DNA of 64,000 bases from Pseudomonas sp. RIT623 (GTDB lineage Bacteria > Pseudomonadota > Gammaproteobacteria > Pseudomonadales > Pseudomonadaceae), in contig NZ_SOZA01000005.1 in NCBI RefSeq assembly GCF_004519305.1, forward strand, positions 124,001 through 188,000, read 5' to 3'. The first letter of the stretch is position 1. The number at the start of each line of letters is the position of its first letter. A program made the translations under genes and the position numbers. A model generated the notes under the pieces. It worked only from the letters and a program-made list of their open reading frames with translations, was not told the origin of the DNA and searched no databases. This document shows, one piece after another, positions 43,299-52,597 of this stretch.

Positions 43299-44981
43299 TT
43301 ACAGGGTAGAGAGGAAGGCGCTGTTACTGGCTTGCCACTGGCTGATATCCAGGCGAATGCGCTTCTTGTCGAGCTTGCCGACGCTGGTCTTGGGAATTTC
43401 AGTAACAAGGGCGATCTGGCTGGGAATCGCCCACTTGTTGATATGACCCTGTTCGACAAAAGGCTTGAGGTGTTCCTTGAGCGCCCGGGCATCGATGTTC
43501 ATGCCGTCACGCGCCACCAGCAGGGCAAAGGGCCGCTCGCCCCATTGCGGGTCGGGCACGCCGACCACCGCCACTTCGCGCACCGCCGGGTGGCGGCTGA
43601 TCAGGTCCTCGAGGTCGAGCGAGGAAATCCACTCACCGCCCGTCTTGATCACGTCCTTGATGCGATCGCGAATGTCGATGTAGCCCATGCCGTCGAGGGT
43701 GGCGACGTCACCGGTGTGCAACCAGCCGCCCTGCCAGAGTTCCTCGCCCTTCTCCGGCTCGCGGAAGTAGCCCATGGTCAGCCAGGGCGCACGCAGCACC
43801 AGTTCGCCTTGGGTTTCGCCATCGGCGGGGAGGAAATTGCCATTGCCGTCGACGATGGCAGCCTCGACCAGTGGCACCGGCACGCCGGCCTTGATCCGGT
43901 AGCTGGTGCGTTCATCCTCGCTGCCCGCCTGTAGCTCGTCGTTCAAGTGCGCGGCACTGATCAGCGGGCAGGTTTCCGACATGCCGTAGGCGGCGGTGAG
44001 CTGGATGCCCCGGGCCAGCGCTGCCTGGTACAAGGCGCGGTTGAGCGCGCTGCCACCGATGATGATCTTCCAGCCACCGAAATCCTGGCCGGCCGCCGAC
44101 GGGCAATTGAGCAGCATCTGCAGGATGGTCGGCACGCAGTGGGAGAAGGTGACCTTTTCCTCGCGCCACAGCTTGATCAGCATGTCCGGCTCGTAGCGCC
44201 CAGGGTAGACCTGCTTGATCCCCATCATGGTCGCCGCGTAGGGGATGCCCCAGGCGTGCACGTGGAACATCGGCGTGATCGGCATGTAGACGTCGTTGCT
44301 GCTCAGCAGCCTCACGCTGTCCAAACTGCCCAGTACCGATGTTTCGGCCAGGGTGTGCAGCACCAGTTGGCGATGGGTGAAGTAAACCCCCTTGGGATTT
44401 CCGGTGGTGCCGGTGGTGTAGAAGGTGGTAGCCACCGAATTTTCATCGAAGTCGGGGAAATCGTAGCGCGGGCTGGCGGCGGCCAGCAGCTGCTCGTACT
44501 CGCCCACCAGGTTCGGCAGGTCGGCGGATTTGTCCGGGCCGTCGGTCAGCAGCAGGGTCTTGTCGACCGTGGTCAACTGGCCGGCGATCGCTTGGTAGAG
44601 CCCGATGAAATCACTGTTGACCAGCACGAAGCGGTCTTCGGCGTGGTTCATGGTGTAGAGAATCTGTTCGGGCGACAGGCGCACGTTGATGGTGTGCACC
44701 ACGGCGCCGATCATCGGAATGGCGAACATGCACTCCAGGTAGCGGTGGCTGTCCCAGTCCATCACCGCCACGGTGTCTCCCGCCTTGACGCCGGCTTCGG
44801 TCAGCACGTTGGCCAAGCGGGCGATACGCTCGCTCAACTGCGGATAGGTCAGGCGGATCTGGTCGCGGTAGACGATCTCGCGGGTCTTCTCGTAGCGGCT
44901 GCCGGACATCAACAGGCGCTTGATCAGCAGCGGGTACTGGTAGGCGCCCTCGGCGGGCTTGATGATGCGCGTCTGCAACAT
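43299..44981 (-). CDS. Fatty-acyl-CoA synthetase (AMP-forming)
   Basis: This 560-residue ANL-superfamily ligase activates a carboxylic acid to its CoA thioester using ATP. The P-loop is YTTGTTGNPKG. Other motifs are TPMFHVHAWG, AYGMSETCP, WLHTGDVATLDGMGYIDIRD and the C-terminal catalytic Lys in PKTSVGKLDKK. By similarity to P. putida enzymes a medium-chain fatty acid is the likely substrate; that is inference. ATG 44981 has AAGGGA upstream. It lies 331 bases upstream of the DUF1302 gene on the same strand. Confidence 0.92.
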   Translation of the reverse strand: MLQTRIIKPAEGAYQYPLLIKRLLMSGSRYEKTREIVYRDQIRLTYPQLSERIARLANVLTEAGVKAGDTVAVMDWDSHRYLECMFAIPMIGAVVHTINVRLSPEQILYTMNHAEDRFVLVNSDFIGLYQAIAGQLTTVDKTLLLTDGPDKSADLPNLVGEYEQLLAAASPRYDFPDFDENSVATTFYTTGTTGNPKGVYFTHRQLVLHTLAETSVLGSLDSVRLLSSNDVYMPITPMFHVHAWGIPYAATMMGIKQVYPGRYEPDMLIKLWREEKVTFSHCVPTILQMLLNCPSAAGQDFGGWKIIIGGSALNRALYQAALARGIQLTAAYGMSETCPLISAAHLNDELQAGSEDERTSYRIKAGVPVPLVEAAIVDGNGNFLPADGETQGELVLRAPWLTMGYFREPEKGEELWQGGWLHTGDVATLDGMGYIDIRDRIKDVIKTGGEWISSLDLEDLISRHPAVREVAVVGVPDPQWGERPFALLVARDGMNIDARALKEHLKPFVEQGHINKWAIPSQIALVTEIPKTSVGKLDKKRIRLDISQWQASNSAFLSTL

Positions 44982-45171
44982 GGGTATCCCTTTTCTTCAA
45001 AGCGGGCAGGACAGTTCAGAGATCAACTGTAGTTCGGTGACGCACCGGTCAAATCAGCCGAAGGAATGATTTGTGCCGTGCAGGTATGAGCGCAGGCGCT
45101 ACCGTTGACGAGCGGCGGCGCCGGGCCGGACACTGCGCCGACCCCATCCTGCCCTGCCACCGGAGCCCCTG

Positions 45172-46137
45172 ATGTCCAGCCCACGTCGCGCCGTGTTTCT
45201 CGATCACCAGTCACTGGACCTGGGTGACCTCGACCTTTCGCCCTTGCATGCCCAGTTCGACACGTTGCAACTGCATGCCACGACCCGCCCGGAGCAGGTC
45301 GCCGAACGCCTGCAAGGTGCCGTGGCCGTCATCAGCAACAAAGTGATGCTCGATGCCGCCACGCTGGCCGCCAACCCGCAACTCAAGCTGATCCTGGTGG
45401 CCGCCACCGGCACCAACAATGTCGACCTGGCCGCCGCCCGAGCCCAGGGCATCACCGTGAGCAACTGCCAGGGCTACGGCACGCCATCGGTGGCCCAGCA
45501 CACCCTGGCCCTGCTGCTGGCCCTGGCCACGCGCCTGTGCGACTACGACCAGGCGGTGAAGGCCGGGCAATGGGCCAAGGCCAGCCAGTTCTGTCTGCTG
45601 GATTTCCCTATTGTCGAATTGGAGGGCAAGACCCTCGGCCTGCTCGGCCATGGCGAACTGGGCGGCGCGGTGGCGCGCCTGGCCGAGGCCTTCGGCATGC
45701 GCGTGCTGAGCGGGCAGATCCCCGGCCGGCCACCCCGGGCCGATCGCCTGCCACTGCACGAATTGCTGCCACAGGTCGATGCCCTGACCCTGCACTGCCC
45801 GCTAAACGAGCAGACCCGGCACATGATCGGTGCCCGCGAGCTGGCGCTGCTCAAGCCCGGCGCGCTGGTGGTCAACACCGCCCGCGGCGGGTTGATCGAC
45901 GAACAGGCCCTGGCCGACACCCTGCGCAGCGGCCACCTGGGGGGCGCCGCCAGCGATGTGCTAAGCGTCGAACCGCCGGTCAACGGCAACCCGCTGCTGG
46001 CGGCGGATATCCCCCGCCTGATCATCACCCCGCACAGTGCCTGGGGCGCGGTGGAGTCGCGCCAGCGCATCGTCGGCCAGCTGGCCGAGAACGCCCAGGC
46101 CTACTTCGCCGGGCATCCGCGGCGCGTGGTCGGCTGA
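45172..46137 (+). CDS. D-2-hydroxyacid dehydrogenase (glycerate/hydroxypyruvate type)
   Basis: This 321-residue NAD(P)-dependent dehydrogenase probably acts on hydroxypyruvate or glyoxylate. The nucleotide motif [18 protein letters not shown] has an unusual His in GxGxxG. The catalytic Arg ([13 protein letters not shown]), Glu (LSVEPPVNG) and His (ITPHSAWGA) are all present. ATG 45172 follows CGGAG by about eight bases. rsmC begins 44 bases downstream and may be co-transcribed. It is divergent from the acyl-CoA ligase gene. Confidence 0.9.
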   Translation: MSSPRRAVFLDHQSLDLGDLDLSPLHAQFDTLQLHATTRPEQVAERLQGAVAVISNKVMLDAATLAANPQLKLILVAATGTNNVDLAAARAQGITVSNCQGYGTPSVAQHTLALLLALATRLCDYDQAVKAGQWAKASQFCLLDFPIVELEGKTLGLLGHGELGGAVARLAEAFGMRVLSGQIPGRPPRADRLPLHELLPQVDALTLHCPLNEQTRHMIGARELALLKPGALVVNTARGGLIDEQALADTLRSGHLGGAASDVLSVEPPVNGNPLLAADIPRLIITPHSAWGAVESRQRIVGQLAENAQAYFAGHPRRVVG

Positions 46138-46181
46138 CCCGCCTCTGGTACACTGCGCCACTTTTTCAGGAGGCGTCGTCC

Positions 46182-47180
46182 ATGGACCCGCGCAGTGAAG
46201 TGTTGCTCCGCCAGGCAGAGCTGTTCCAAGGCCCGCTGCTGGTCGCCGGCGCCCAGGCCGATGGCCTGCTCGGCCAGTTGCCAGGGGCCCACGGCTGGAC
46301 CTGGCATGCCGGCGACCAGGCCGTGCTCGAGAGCCGCTTCGCCGGGCGCAGCCACTACGGTGTCGAAGTGCCCGAGGTAGCCTTCGACGCCGCCGTGCTG
46401 TTCCTGCCCAAGTCACGCGAGCTGGCGGCCTACCTGCTCAACGCCCTGGCCTCGCGCCTTGCCGGGCGCACGCTGTACCTGGTGGGGGAGAAACGCGGTG
46501 GCGTCGAGGGCGCGGCCAAGCAATTGCAGGCCTTCGGCCGGCCGCGCAAGCTCGACAGCGCCCGCCACTGCCAACTATGGCAGGTGACCGTGGACAACGC
46601 GCCCGAAGCCAAGCCTCTGGAAAGCCTGGCCGAACGCTTCGAACTGCCGCTCGAAGATGGCCCTCTGCAGGTGATCAGCCTGCCCGGCGTGTTCAGCCAC
46701 GGGCGCCTGGACAAGGGCACCGCCCTGCTCCTGGAGCACCTCGACGGCCTGCCGAGCGGCCATGTCCTGGACTTCGGCTGTGGTGCCGGGGTGCTCGGGG
46801 CCACGATCAAGCGTCGCTATCCGCAAAGCCAGGTCACCTTGCTCGATGTCGACGCCTTCGCGGTCGCGGCCAGTCGCCTGACCCTGGCCGCCAATGGTCT
46901 GGAAGGCGAGGTGATCAGCGGTGACGGGATCGATGCGGCCCCCAGCGACCTGGATGTAATCCTGAGCAATCCGCCGTTCCATACCGGTGTACATACCGAC
47001 TATCACGCCTCGGAAAACCTGCTGAAAAAATCCAGGGAACATCTGCGAAAAGGCGGTGAAATCCGCTTGGTAGCCAACAGCTTCCTTCGTTACCAGCCGC
47101 TCATCGAAGGCGCCCTGGGCAACTGTGAGATCCGTGCCGAAGCACAAGGTTTTCGCATCTACCGCGCAACACATGGATAA
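46182..47180 (+). CDS. rsmC: 16S rRNA m2G1207 methyltransferase RsmC
   Basis: This 332-residue SAM-dependent enzyme methylates guanine 1207 of 16S rRNA in the small subunit. It has the two-domain RsmC layout: a degenerate N-terminal methyltransferase-like half (residues 1-160) and an active C-terminal half with [20 protein letters not shown] and the catalytic motif [17 protein letters not shown] 46182 follows AGGAGG. The same frame stays open far upstream inside the dehydrogenase gene, but that part is in another gene. A riboswitch leader follows. Confidence 0.94.
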   Translation: MDPRSEVLLRQAELFQGPLLVAGAQADGLLGQLPGAHGWTWHAGDQAVLESRFAGRSHYGVEVPEVAFDAAVLFLPKSRELAAYLLNALASRLAGRTLYLVGEKRGGVEGAAKQLQAFGRPRKLDSARHCQLWQVTVDNAPEAKPLESLAERFELPLEDGPLQVISLPGVFSHGRLDKGTALLLEHLDGLPSGHVLDFGCGAGVLGATIKRRYPQSQVTLLDVDAFAVAASRLTLAANGLEGEVISGDGIDAAPSDLDVILSNPPFHTGVHTDYHASENLLKKSREHLRKGGEIRLVANSFLRYQPLIEGALGNCEIRAEAQGFRIYRATHG

Positions 47181-47224
47181 AAACAGGGCTTGCCGAAAGC
47201 GATTCGCCTAGGCAGAATCCGCTC

Positions 47225-47427
47225 CGTCCTAGGGGAGTAGTCTCCCGCGAGCACCCTGCTCGCCCGGCACGCGTCAACACACTTGGCCCACAGGCCATGG
47301 CGCGTGCGACCCACGATCTGCGCAGACAGGTCCAGGGTTTGACAAGACCTATGACACGCACACCTTACCCGGGGCGGGGAGGTCGTACGTGTCATAGCCG
47401 TGTCGACCCGCCCCCGTAGGAATCCTG
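47225..47427 (+). promoter_or_regulatory. yybP-ykoY manganese riboswitch leader
   Basis: The leader of the UPF0016 gene contains the conserved yybP-ykoY elements: GGGGAGTAG at 47232-47240, ACGCGTCAACACACTT near 47269-47284, and TTTGACAAGACCTATGAC at 47338-47355, closely like the E. coli alx element. A perfect 10-base hairpin then follows (CTATGACACG at 47349, CGTGTCATAG at 47388), and GGGGCGGG at 47371 can pair with CCCGCCCC at 47407, just before the ribosome site. Manganese should raise expression of the exporter downstream. Confidence 0.85.
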
Positions 47428-48015
47428 ATGCTGGAATCATTGCTCGTCCCTACCGCGATCGTCGCGCTTGCCGAAATCGGCGACAAGACGCAATTGCTCG
47501 CGCTCATCCTTGCCGCTCGCTTTCGCAAGCCCTGGCCGATCATTGCCGGGATCGTCGCCGCGACGTTGGCCAACCATGCCGCCGCTGGCGCGGTCGGCGC
47601 CTGGGTCAGCAGCTTCTTCACCGAGTCGGTACTGCACTGGATCCTCGCCGCGAGCTTCACCGCCACCGCGCTGTGGACCCTGGTGCCAGACAAGATGGAC
47701 GATGACGAAACCAGCAACGCGCGCCGCTTCGGGCCGTTCGTGACCACGCTGATCGCGTTCTTCCTGGCGGAGATCGGTGACAAGACCCAGGTGGCCACGG
47801 TGATGCTGGCGGCGCAGTACCCGCACCTGATCATGGTGATCATCGGCACGACGCTGGGCATGCTGATCGCCAACGTGCCGGTGGTGCTGGCTGGCAACTT
47901 CGCGGCGGAAAAACTGCCGCTGACGCTGATCCGTCGCCTGGCGGCGACCGCGTTCTTCGTGCTGGCCGTGGTCGCGGTGTATTCGGCGATGAAGACCAGT
48001 GGCTGGATAGGCTGA
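47428..48015 (+). CDS. UPF0016/GDT1-family manganese exporter
   Basis: This 195-residue inner-membrane cation transporter, related to TMEM165/Gdt1 and bacterial MneA, is predicted to expel Mn2+ by proton exchange. Six or seven hydrophobic segments are visible, and two copies of the metal motif E-x-G-D-K-T occur in inverted-repeat halves (ALAEIGDKTQLLAL near 13-26, LAEIGDKTQVATVML near 113-127). ATG 47428 has AGGA seven bases upstream. The upstream manganese riboswitch supports the function. Confidence 0.93.
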   Translation: MLESLLVPTAIVALAEIGDKTQLLALILAARFRKPWPIIAGIVAATLANHAAAGAVGAWVSSFFTESVLHWILAASFTATALWTLVPDKMDDDETSNARRFGPFVTTLIAFFLAEIGDKTQVATVMLAAQYPHLIMVIIGTTLGMLIANVPVVLAGNFAAEKLPLTLIRRLAATAFFVLAVVAVYSAMKTSGWIG

Positions 48016-48021
48016 AGACCC

Positions 48022-48110
48022 TGTAGGAGCCAGCCTTGCTGGCGAACCAGACAGCGCGGTGCCTAGCACCGGCTTTGCCGGTGTTCGCCGGCAAGCCGGC
48101 TCCTACAGGG
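48022..48110. repeat. REP pair, GCCAGCAAGGCTGGC subtype
   Basis: GTAGGAGCCAGCCTTGCTGG begins at 48022. An inverted relative, with GGTGTTCGCCGGCAAGCCGG and TCCTACAG, ends near 48110. This belongs to the same subtype as the tandem copies at 14528, not to the GGCCTTGTGTCGCGA type. It separates convergent genes. Confidence 0.85.
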
Positions 48111-48121
48111 GGCCCGGTGAA

Positions 48122-48937
48122 TTACTTCTTGGCGGCTTGATACAGCGGCATCACCTTAGGAATCGCCGCCTGCAACGAGGCGATACGGCTGCTCGAGGCC
48201 GGGTGGGTGCTCATGAACTCGGGCGGCGCGCCTTCGGACGCCTTGCTCATCTTGTTCCACAGGGTAATCGCGGCGTTCGGGTCGTAGCCGGCGCGAGCCG
48301 ACAGCTCCAGGCCGATCAGGTCGGCCTCGTTCTCGTTGGCGCGGCTGTTGGGCAGGGTCATGGCGTAGTTCACCACTGTGTCGGCCATGGCCATGCTGTC
48401 CTGGCCCAGGCCGAAGATGGCACCAGCGCCCTGACGGGCCATTTGCACGCCGTAGGCCTTGGACATGGCTTCACGGCTGTGCTCGCGCAGGGCGTGGGCG
48501 ATCTCGTGGCCGACCACGGCGGCGATCTCGGCGTCGGTCAGTTGCAACTGATCGATCAGGCCGGTGTAGACGATGATCTTGCCACCCGGGCCGCAGTTGG
48601 CGTTGAGCTCATCGCTCTTGATCACATTGACCTCCCAGTTCCACTGCGCGGCATCCGGCCGGAACTGTGGCGCCTGGGCGATCAGGCGCTTGGCGATGGC
48701 CTGCACGCGCTTGGCGTCGTTGCTGCTCTTGTCCAGCACGCCCTTGCTCGACGCTTCGCCGAGGGTCTGCTGGTACGACTGGGCGTACATCTGGTTGACC
48801 TCGTCGGTCGACAGCATGCTGAACATGTACTGCTGGCGCTGAACGCCCACGGCACCACCACTGGTGGTATTGACCGCCTGGCAGCCGCCCAGCAGGACAC
48901 CGGCAGTCAGCAGGCTGACAACGAATGACTTACGCAT
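48122..48937 (-). CDS. M48-family metalloprotease lipoprotein (LoiP/YcaL-like)
   Basis: This 271-residue envelope zinc protease is probably involved in outer-membrane protein quality control. A lipoprotein signal ends at VLLGG-Cys19. The zinc motif is His144-Glu-Ile-Ala-His148 (VVGHEIAHALREHSR), with the third ligand in NENEADLIGLEL and a late STHPASSSRIASL that contributes the catalytic His region. Residue +2 of the mature protein is Gln, not Asp, so outer-membrane sorting is expected. ATG 48937 follows AGGGAG. It is divergent from the chemoreceptor gene. Confidence 0.92.
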   Translation of the reverse strand: MRKSFVVSLLTAGVLLGGCQAVNTTSGGAVGVQRQQYMFSMLSTDEVNQMYAQSYQQTLGEASSKGVLDKSSNDAKRVQAIAKRLIAQAPQFRPDAAQWNWEVNVIKSDELNANCGPGGKIIVYTGLIDQLQLTDAEIAAVVGHEIAHALREHSREAMSKAYGVQMARQGAGAIFGLGQDSMAMADTVVNYAMTLPNSRANENEADLIGLELSARAGYDPNAAITLWNKMSKASEGAPPEFMSTHPASSSRIASLQAAIPKVMPLYQAAKK

Positions 48938-49089
48938 GAAAACACTCCCTTTTTACGTGCCGCGTATCCTAGGCCCAGTCGCCCGCCCCTGCCAGAGCCG
49001 CAGGGAAGATTTCTCGCCGTCGCCTCATGCTTTGGTATTAGCCCGCCGATAACCCTGGATAACGACCTCCTTGCGCGCGGAGCTTTGCC

Positions 49090-51231
49090 ATGAAGTTCAA
49101 GTCGATCCAGTTTTCCGTGGCCGCCCTGGCCGGTGCCATCGTGCTGAGCATTGTCGCGGCACTGGTGCTGTACGCGGTGTATGCCGGGCAACGAACCCAG
49201 GCACTGGTGCAACAACGTACCCAGCAGCAGTTCGAGAACGTCATCGAGCAGCGCCTGGCGGCTCTGGCCCGCACCCAGGTCAGCGAGATCCAGCGCGGCC
49301 TGGAAGCGCCGCTGGCGATCGCCCGCGGCCTGGCCACCGGCAACGCGATGATCGGCATGCAGGGGGCCGATGGCCAGCCACTGATGCGCGTCGACCGCGA
49401 ACACCTGATCAACCAGCTCAAGCGCACCGTGCAGGCCAATCCGAGCGTGCTCGGCGCCTACCTGGGCTGGGAACCGAACGCCCTCGACCACGCCGATGCG
49501 CGCTACGTCGGCAGCAACCTGGTGGGCATCGACAGCGCCAGCGGGCGCTTCCTGCCCTGGTGGTTCCGCAACGCCGACGGCAGCCTCGGCCAGGACAAGC
49601 TGGCCGATGTCGACGACCGCACGGTGCTGGCCACCGGCGTGCGCGCCAGTGAGTACTACCTGTGCCCGAAAGAGTCGAAAAAAGCCTGCGTGATCGACCC
49701 CGCTCCCTACAAGGTGGGCGACAAGATGGTCATGCTCGCCTCGTTCGTCGAACCGATCATGATCGACGGCCAATTCCAGGGCATGGCCGGCGCCGACCTG
49801 TCGGTGAACTTCATCCAGGACCTGCTCAACACCGCAGATCGCCAGCTGTACGACGGCGCCGGCGAGCTGGCCCTGGTCTCGAGCAACGGTCGCCTGGTGG
49901 CCTACACCCGCGACCCGGCCAAGTTCGGCGAGAAGGCCAGCGACGTGCTGGACAGCGAGGAAGCCGCCACCCTCAACACCCTGAGCGGCGAGCAACTGCA
50001 CTACGAAGTGGACGCCAGCAAGGACCGCATCGAACTGTACCTGCCCTTCAAGGTCGCCAGCACCGATGCGCGCTGGACCCTGTTGCTGGAGCTGCCGCTG
50101 AGCACGGTCATGGCCGACGTCAATCAGTTGCAGCAGGATCTGGCTGACCAACGCCGCACCGATATCACCGGCATGACCCTGGTCGGCCTGGCCATCGCCG
50201 CCGTCGGCCTGCTGGTAATCTGGCTGCTGGCCCTGGGCATCGCCCGCCCGCTCAAGCAGATGGTCGCCATGCTCGACGACATCGCCCAGGGCGAGGGCGA
50301 CCTGACCCGCCGCCTGCAAAGCGACCGCGCCGACGAACTGGGCGCCATCGCCAGCGGCTTCAACACCTTCCTGGCCAAGCTGCAGGCGATGATCAGCCAG
50401 GTGGTCAGCTCGGTGCAGAAAGTCAGCGACTCGTCCGAGCATACCGCCGACATCGCCATCCGCACCAACCAGGGCGTGCACAAGCAAATGGCCGAGATCG
50501 ACCAGGTGGCCACCGCCGTGCATGAGATGACCGCCACGGCCCAGGATGTGGCGCGCAACGCCACCCAGGCGGCCCAGGCCGCCAGCGAGGCCGACCGCGC
50601 GGCCAACCAGGGCCTGGACATCGTCCGCGATACCTCCAGCGCCATCAGCGCCCTGGCCAGCGAGATCGGCCGGGCGGTGACCGTGGTCCAGGACCTGGCC
50701 CGCGACAGCGAGAACATCAACGCCATCCTGGTGGCCATCCGCGCCATTGCCGAGCAGACCAACCTGCTGGCGCTCAACGCCGCCATCGAAGCAGCCCGCG
50801 CCGGAGAACAGGGCCGCGGCTTCGCCGTGGTCGCCGATGAGGTACGCAACCTGGCGCAGAAGACCCAGCAGGCCACCGAAGAAATCCAGCAGATGATCCA
50901 GCAGTTGCAGCAAGGCACCCGCGAAGTGGTCAAGGTGATGGAGGATAGCCAGGGCAAGACCGACGACAGCGTGCTGCAGGCCAGCCGCGCCGCCGAGGCG
51001 CTGGAGAGCATCACCCAGGCGGTGTCGGTGATCAACGACATGAACACCCAGATCGCCAGCGCCGCCGAAGAGCAGAGCGCCGTGGCCGAGGACATCAACC
51101 GCAATGTGATCAACATCGGCCAGGTGGCCGGCGAGGTCGCCGGCGGCGCCGACGAGTCGAGCCAGGCCAGCGCCGAGCTGACCAAGCTGGCGGAGCAGCA
51201 GCGGCGCTTGATCAATCAGTTCAGGGTGTAG
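49090..51231 (+). CDS. Methyl-accepting chemotaxis protein with dCache sensor
   Basis: This inner-membrane chemoreceptor has 713 residues. Residues about 10-32 are the first membrane segment. About 40-355 form a periplasmic dCache domain ([47 protein letters not shown]). A second segment lies near 358-385, HAMP follows ([20 protein letters not shown]), then a signalling domain with [20 protein letters not shown]. The PWWFR region sits where amino-acid-binding dCache receptors hold their ligand residues, but I cannot assign a ligand. ATG 49090 follows CGGAG. Confidence 0.92.
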   Translation: MKFKSIQFSVAALAGAIVLSIVAALVLYAVYAGQRTQALVQQRTQQQFENVIEQRLAALARTQVSEIQRGLEAPLAIARGLATGNAMIGMQGADGQPLMRVDREHLINQLKRTVQANPSVLGAYLGWEPNALDHADARYVGSNLVGIDSASGRFLPWWFRNADGSLGQDKLADVDDRTVLATGVRASEYYLCPKESKKACVIDPAPYKVGDKMVMLASFVEPIMIDGQFQGMAGADLSVNFIQDLLNTADRQLYDGAGELALVSSNGRLVAYTRDPAKFGEKASDVLDSEEAATLNTLSGEQLHYEVDASKDRIELYLPFKVASTDARWTLLLELPLSTVMADVNQLQQDLADQRRTDITGMTLVGLAIAAVGLLVIWLLALGIARPLKQMVAMLDDIAQGEGDLTRRLQSDRADELGAIASGFNTFLAKLQAMISQVVSSVQKVSDSSEHTADIAIRTNQGVHKQMAEIDQVATAVHEMTATAQDVARNATQAAQAASEADRAANQGLDIVRDTSSAISALASEIGRAVTVVQDLARDSENINAILVAIRAIAEQTNLLALNAAIEAARAGEQGRGFAVVADEVRNLAQKTQQATEEIQQMIQQLQQGTREVVKVMEDSQGKTDDSVLQASRAAEALESITQAVSVINDMNTQIASAAEEQSAVAEDINRNVINIGQVAGEVAGGADESSQASAELTKLAEQQRRLINQFRV

Positions 51232-51248
51232 ACCTGCACACGCGCCCC

Positions 51249-51381
51249 TGTAGGAGCGGCCTTGCCGAGGCGTCGGACCGGCCGGAAAGGGGCGCGAAGC
51301 GGCTCCAGGGTTTGAGCGTTGACGCAAAGATCGCCGGGGCCGCCATGCGGCCCTTTCGCGGCATAAGGCCGCTCCTACAGG
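51249..51381. repeat. REP pair with an expanded loop in one unit
   Basis: The right unit (GGCATAAGGCCGCTCCTAC, inverted) is near-standard. The left one begins GTAGGAGCGGCCTTG but then reads CCGAGGCGTCGGACCGGCCG before GAAAGGGGCG, in place of TGTCGC. The unit is therefore about 14 bases longer than others here. The pair separates convergent genes. Confidence 0.8.
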
Positions 51382-51396
51382 GGTAGCGTCCGTCGT

Positions 51397-52017
51397 CTAG
51401 GCAGGCGTCAGGCACTCCGGCCCATTGAGCTGCGGGTCGTTGACGAAATACGCCAGCGCCCGCTCGCGCAAGGCCGACGGCGGCTTGGCCAACAACTCGT
51501 GCAATCTCGCCATCGGTGTTTCAGGATCCAGCCACAGCGCCTGCTCGGCCTCGTCCAGGATCAGCGGCCGACGCTGGTTCATCGCCGCCTGGGTCACCAC
51601 CGCGCAGCTCAGCCAGGCCTGCTCCTGCACCGGATAGACTTCCCACAATGCCGCGAAGAACAGCGACGCGCCCTCCCCCGGCGTCACCCAGTACGGGCGC
51701 TTGCGCGCCGTGCCCCGCCATTCGTAAAAACCATTGGCTGGCATCAGGCAGCGCCGCTGGCGCAGTGGCTCGCGGAACATAGGTTGTTCGGCGACGGTTT
51801 CGGCGCGGGCCTGGGCGGGGGTGCGGGACAGGTCGGTCAACCACGCTGGGGTCAACCCCCAGCGGGCGCTGGCCAGCTGCAACTGGCCGTCGAGCTGGCG
51901 CTGGATCAGCACCGAGGCACCGGGCGAGATGTTCCATTGGGCCTGCTGGCCCACCGGGAAACCGGGCAGCCCGGCAAAGGCCTGGGACCAGCGAAACAGG
52001 GCGTAGCGTCCACACAT
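51397..52017 (-). CDS. SRAP-domain protein (YedK/HMCES family) with altered active-site residues
   Basis: This 206-residue protein belongs to the family that forms thiazolidine crosslinks with abasic sites in single-stranded DNA. The start is fixed by the Cys nucleophile that must follow Met (MCGRYALF, Cys2). The conserved Glu is Glu99 in ANGFYEWRG. By eye, the Asn of the family's NAR-[SA]-E motif is Gln69 (QARAETVAEQPMFRE), and the His of HxRMP is Asn147 (MNQRRPLIL). Crosslinking may persist with altered reversal or lyase activity. The ribosome site is weak. Confidence 0.85.
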   Translation of the reverse strand: MCGRYALFRWSQAFAGLPGFPVGQQAQWNISPGASVLIQRQLDGQLQLASARWGLTPAWLTDLSRTPAQARAETVAEQPMFREPLRQRRCLMPANGFYEWRGTARKRPYWVTPGEGASLFFAALWEVYPVQEQAWLSCAVVTQAAMNQRRPLILDEAEQALWLDPETPMARLHELLAKPPSALRERALAYFVNDPQLNGPECLTPA

Positions 52018-52032
52018 GGGCGAATTCAAAAC

Positions 52033-52293
52033 CTAGCAGATCAGGGTTCCGGGATAACTCTCCGGTTCGTCGCCGGCAAGTGGCTGGGCAGCATTGTACG
52101 CATCGATCAACTGTCGTGCGTATTCGGCCTGCTCATCGGCCACCGCCAGGCCCAGCAAGCCCTGGATCGGCAGCTCGCCCATGGCGCCCATCAGATCACG
52201 CCCGACCAGGTGCGCCGCGATACCCTCGCTGGCCAGCATGCCCATCAACATCTGCGCCTCCAGCAGGCTTTCCGGCTCATAGATCCGTTGCAT
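52033..52293 (-). CDS. DUF2007-family small protein
   Basis: This 86-residue protein of the DUF2007 (putative signal-transducing) family has a small alpha/beta fold. YEPESLLEAQMLMGMLASEG, HLVGRDLMGAMGELP and LAVADEQAEYARQLID are family features. No function is established. Its start overlaps the stop of the CPXCG gene by one base (TGATG), so the pair is translated together. The SRAP gene follows after 15 bases and may be in the same operon. Confidence 0.85.
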   Translation of the reverse strand: MQRIYEPESLLEAQMLMGMLASEGIAAHLVGRDLMGAMGELPIQGLLGLAVADEQAEYARQLIDAYNAAQPLAGDEPESYPGTLIC

Positions 52294-52475
52294 CAGTCGT
52301 TCTCACCGTAGACATCCAGCATCCACTCCTGGCCATGCACCTGCAGCACGAAGCGGATAGGCTTGCAGCACACCTGACAGTCCTCGATGTACTCCTGATC
52401 GCCCCCGGACAGGTCCACCGTGGTTTCGATTCGCTCGCCACAATAGGGGCAATCGTAGATCGCAGTTTCCAGCAT
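52293..52475 (-). CDS. CPXCG-motif zinc-ribbon small protein
   Basis: This 60-residue protein has Cys9-Pro-Tyr-Cys12-Gly and Cys33-Gln-Val-Cys36-Cys37, a zinc-ribbon arrangement typical of the CPXCG cysteine-rich family. The middle is acidic ([12 protein letters not shown]). Function is unknown. It is the first gene of a likely operon with the DUF2007 gene and perhaps the SRAP gene. Confidence 0.87.
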   Translation of the reverse strand: MLETAIYDCPYCGERIETTVDLSGGDQEYIEDCQVCCKPIRFVLQVHGQEWMLDVYGEND

Positions 52476-52597
52476 CGCGGCCTCCGGGGTGACTTGTGCG
52501 TATAATTGCCGGTCTGTTTACAGGGCCTGTGTGTGTCCGAGCCGTTTTTCGGAGCCCGCCCCTACCTTATTACCCTAGCCGTTTCCAACAAGAGAGC

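Noticed and set aside
45537-47180. An apparent fusion of the dehydrogenase region with rsmC in one frame
   Set aside because: The upstream half is out of frame with the dehydrogenase and has no domain. RsmC starts at 46182 with AGGAGG and a normal N-terminus.
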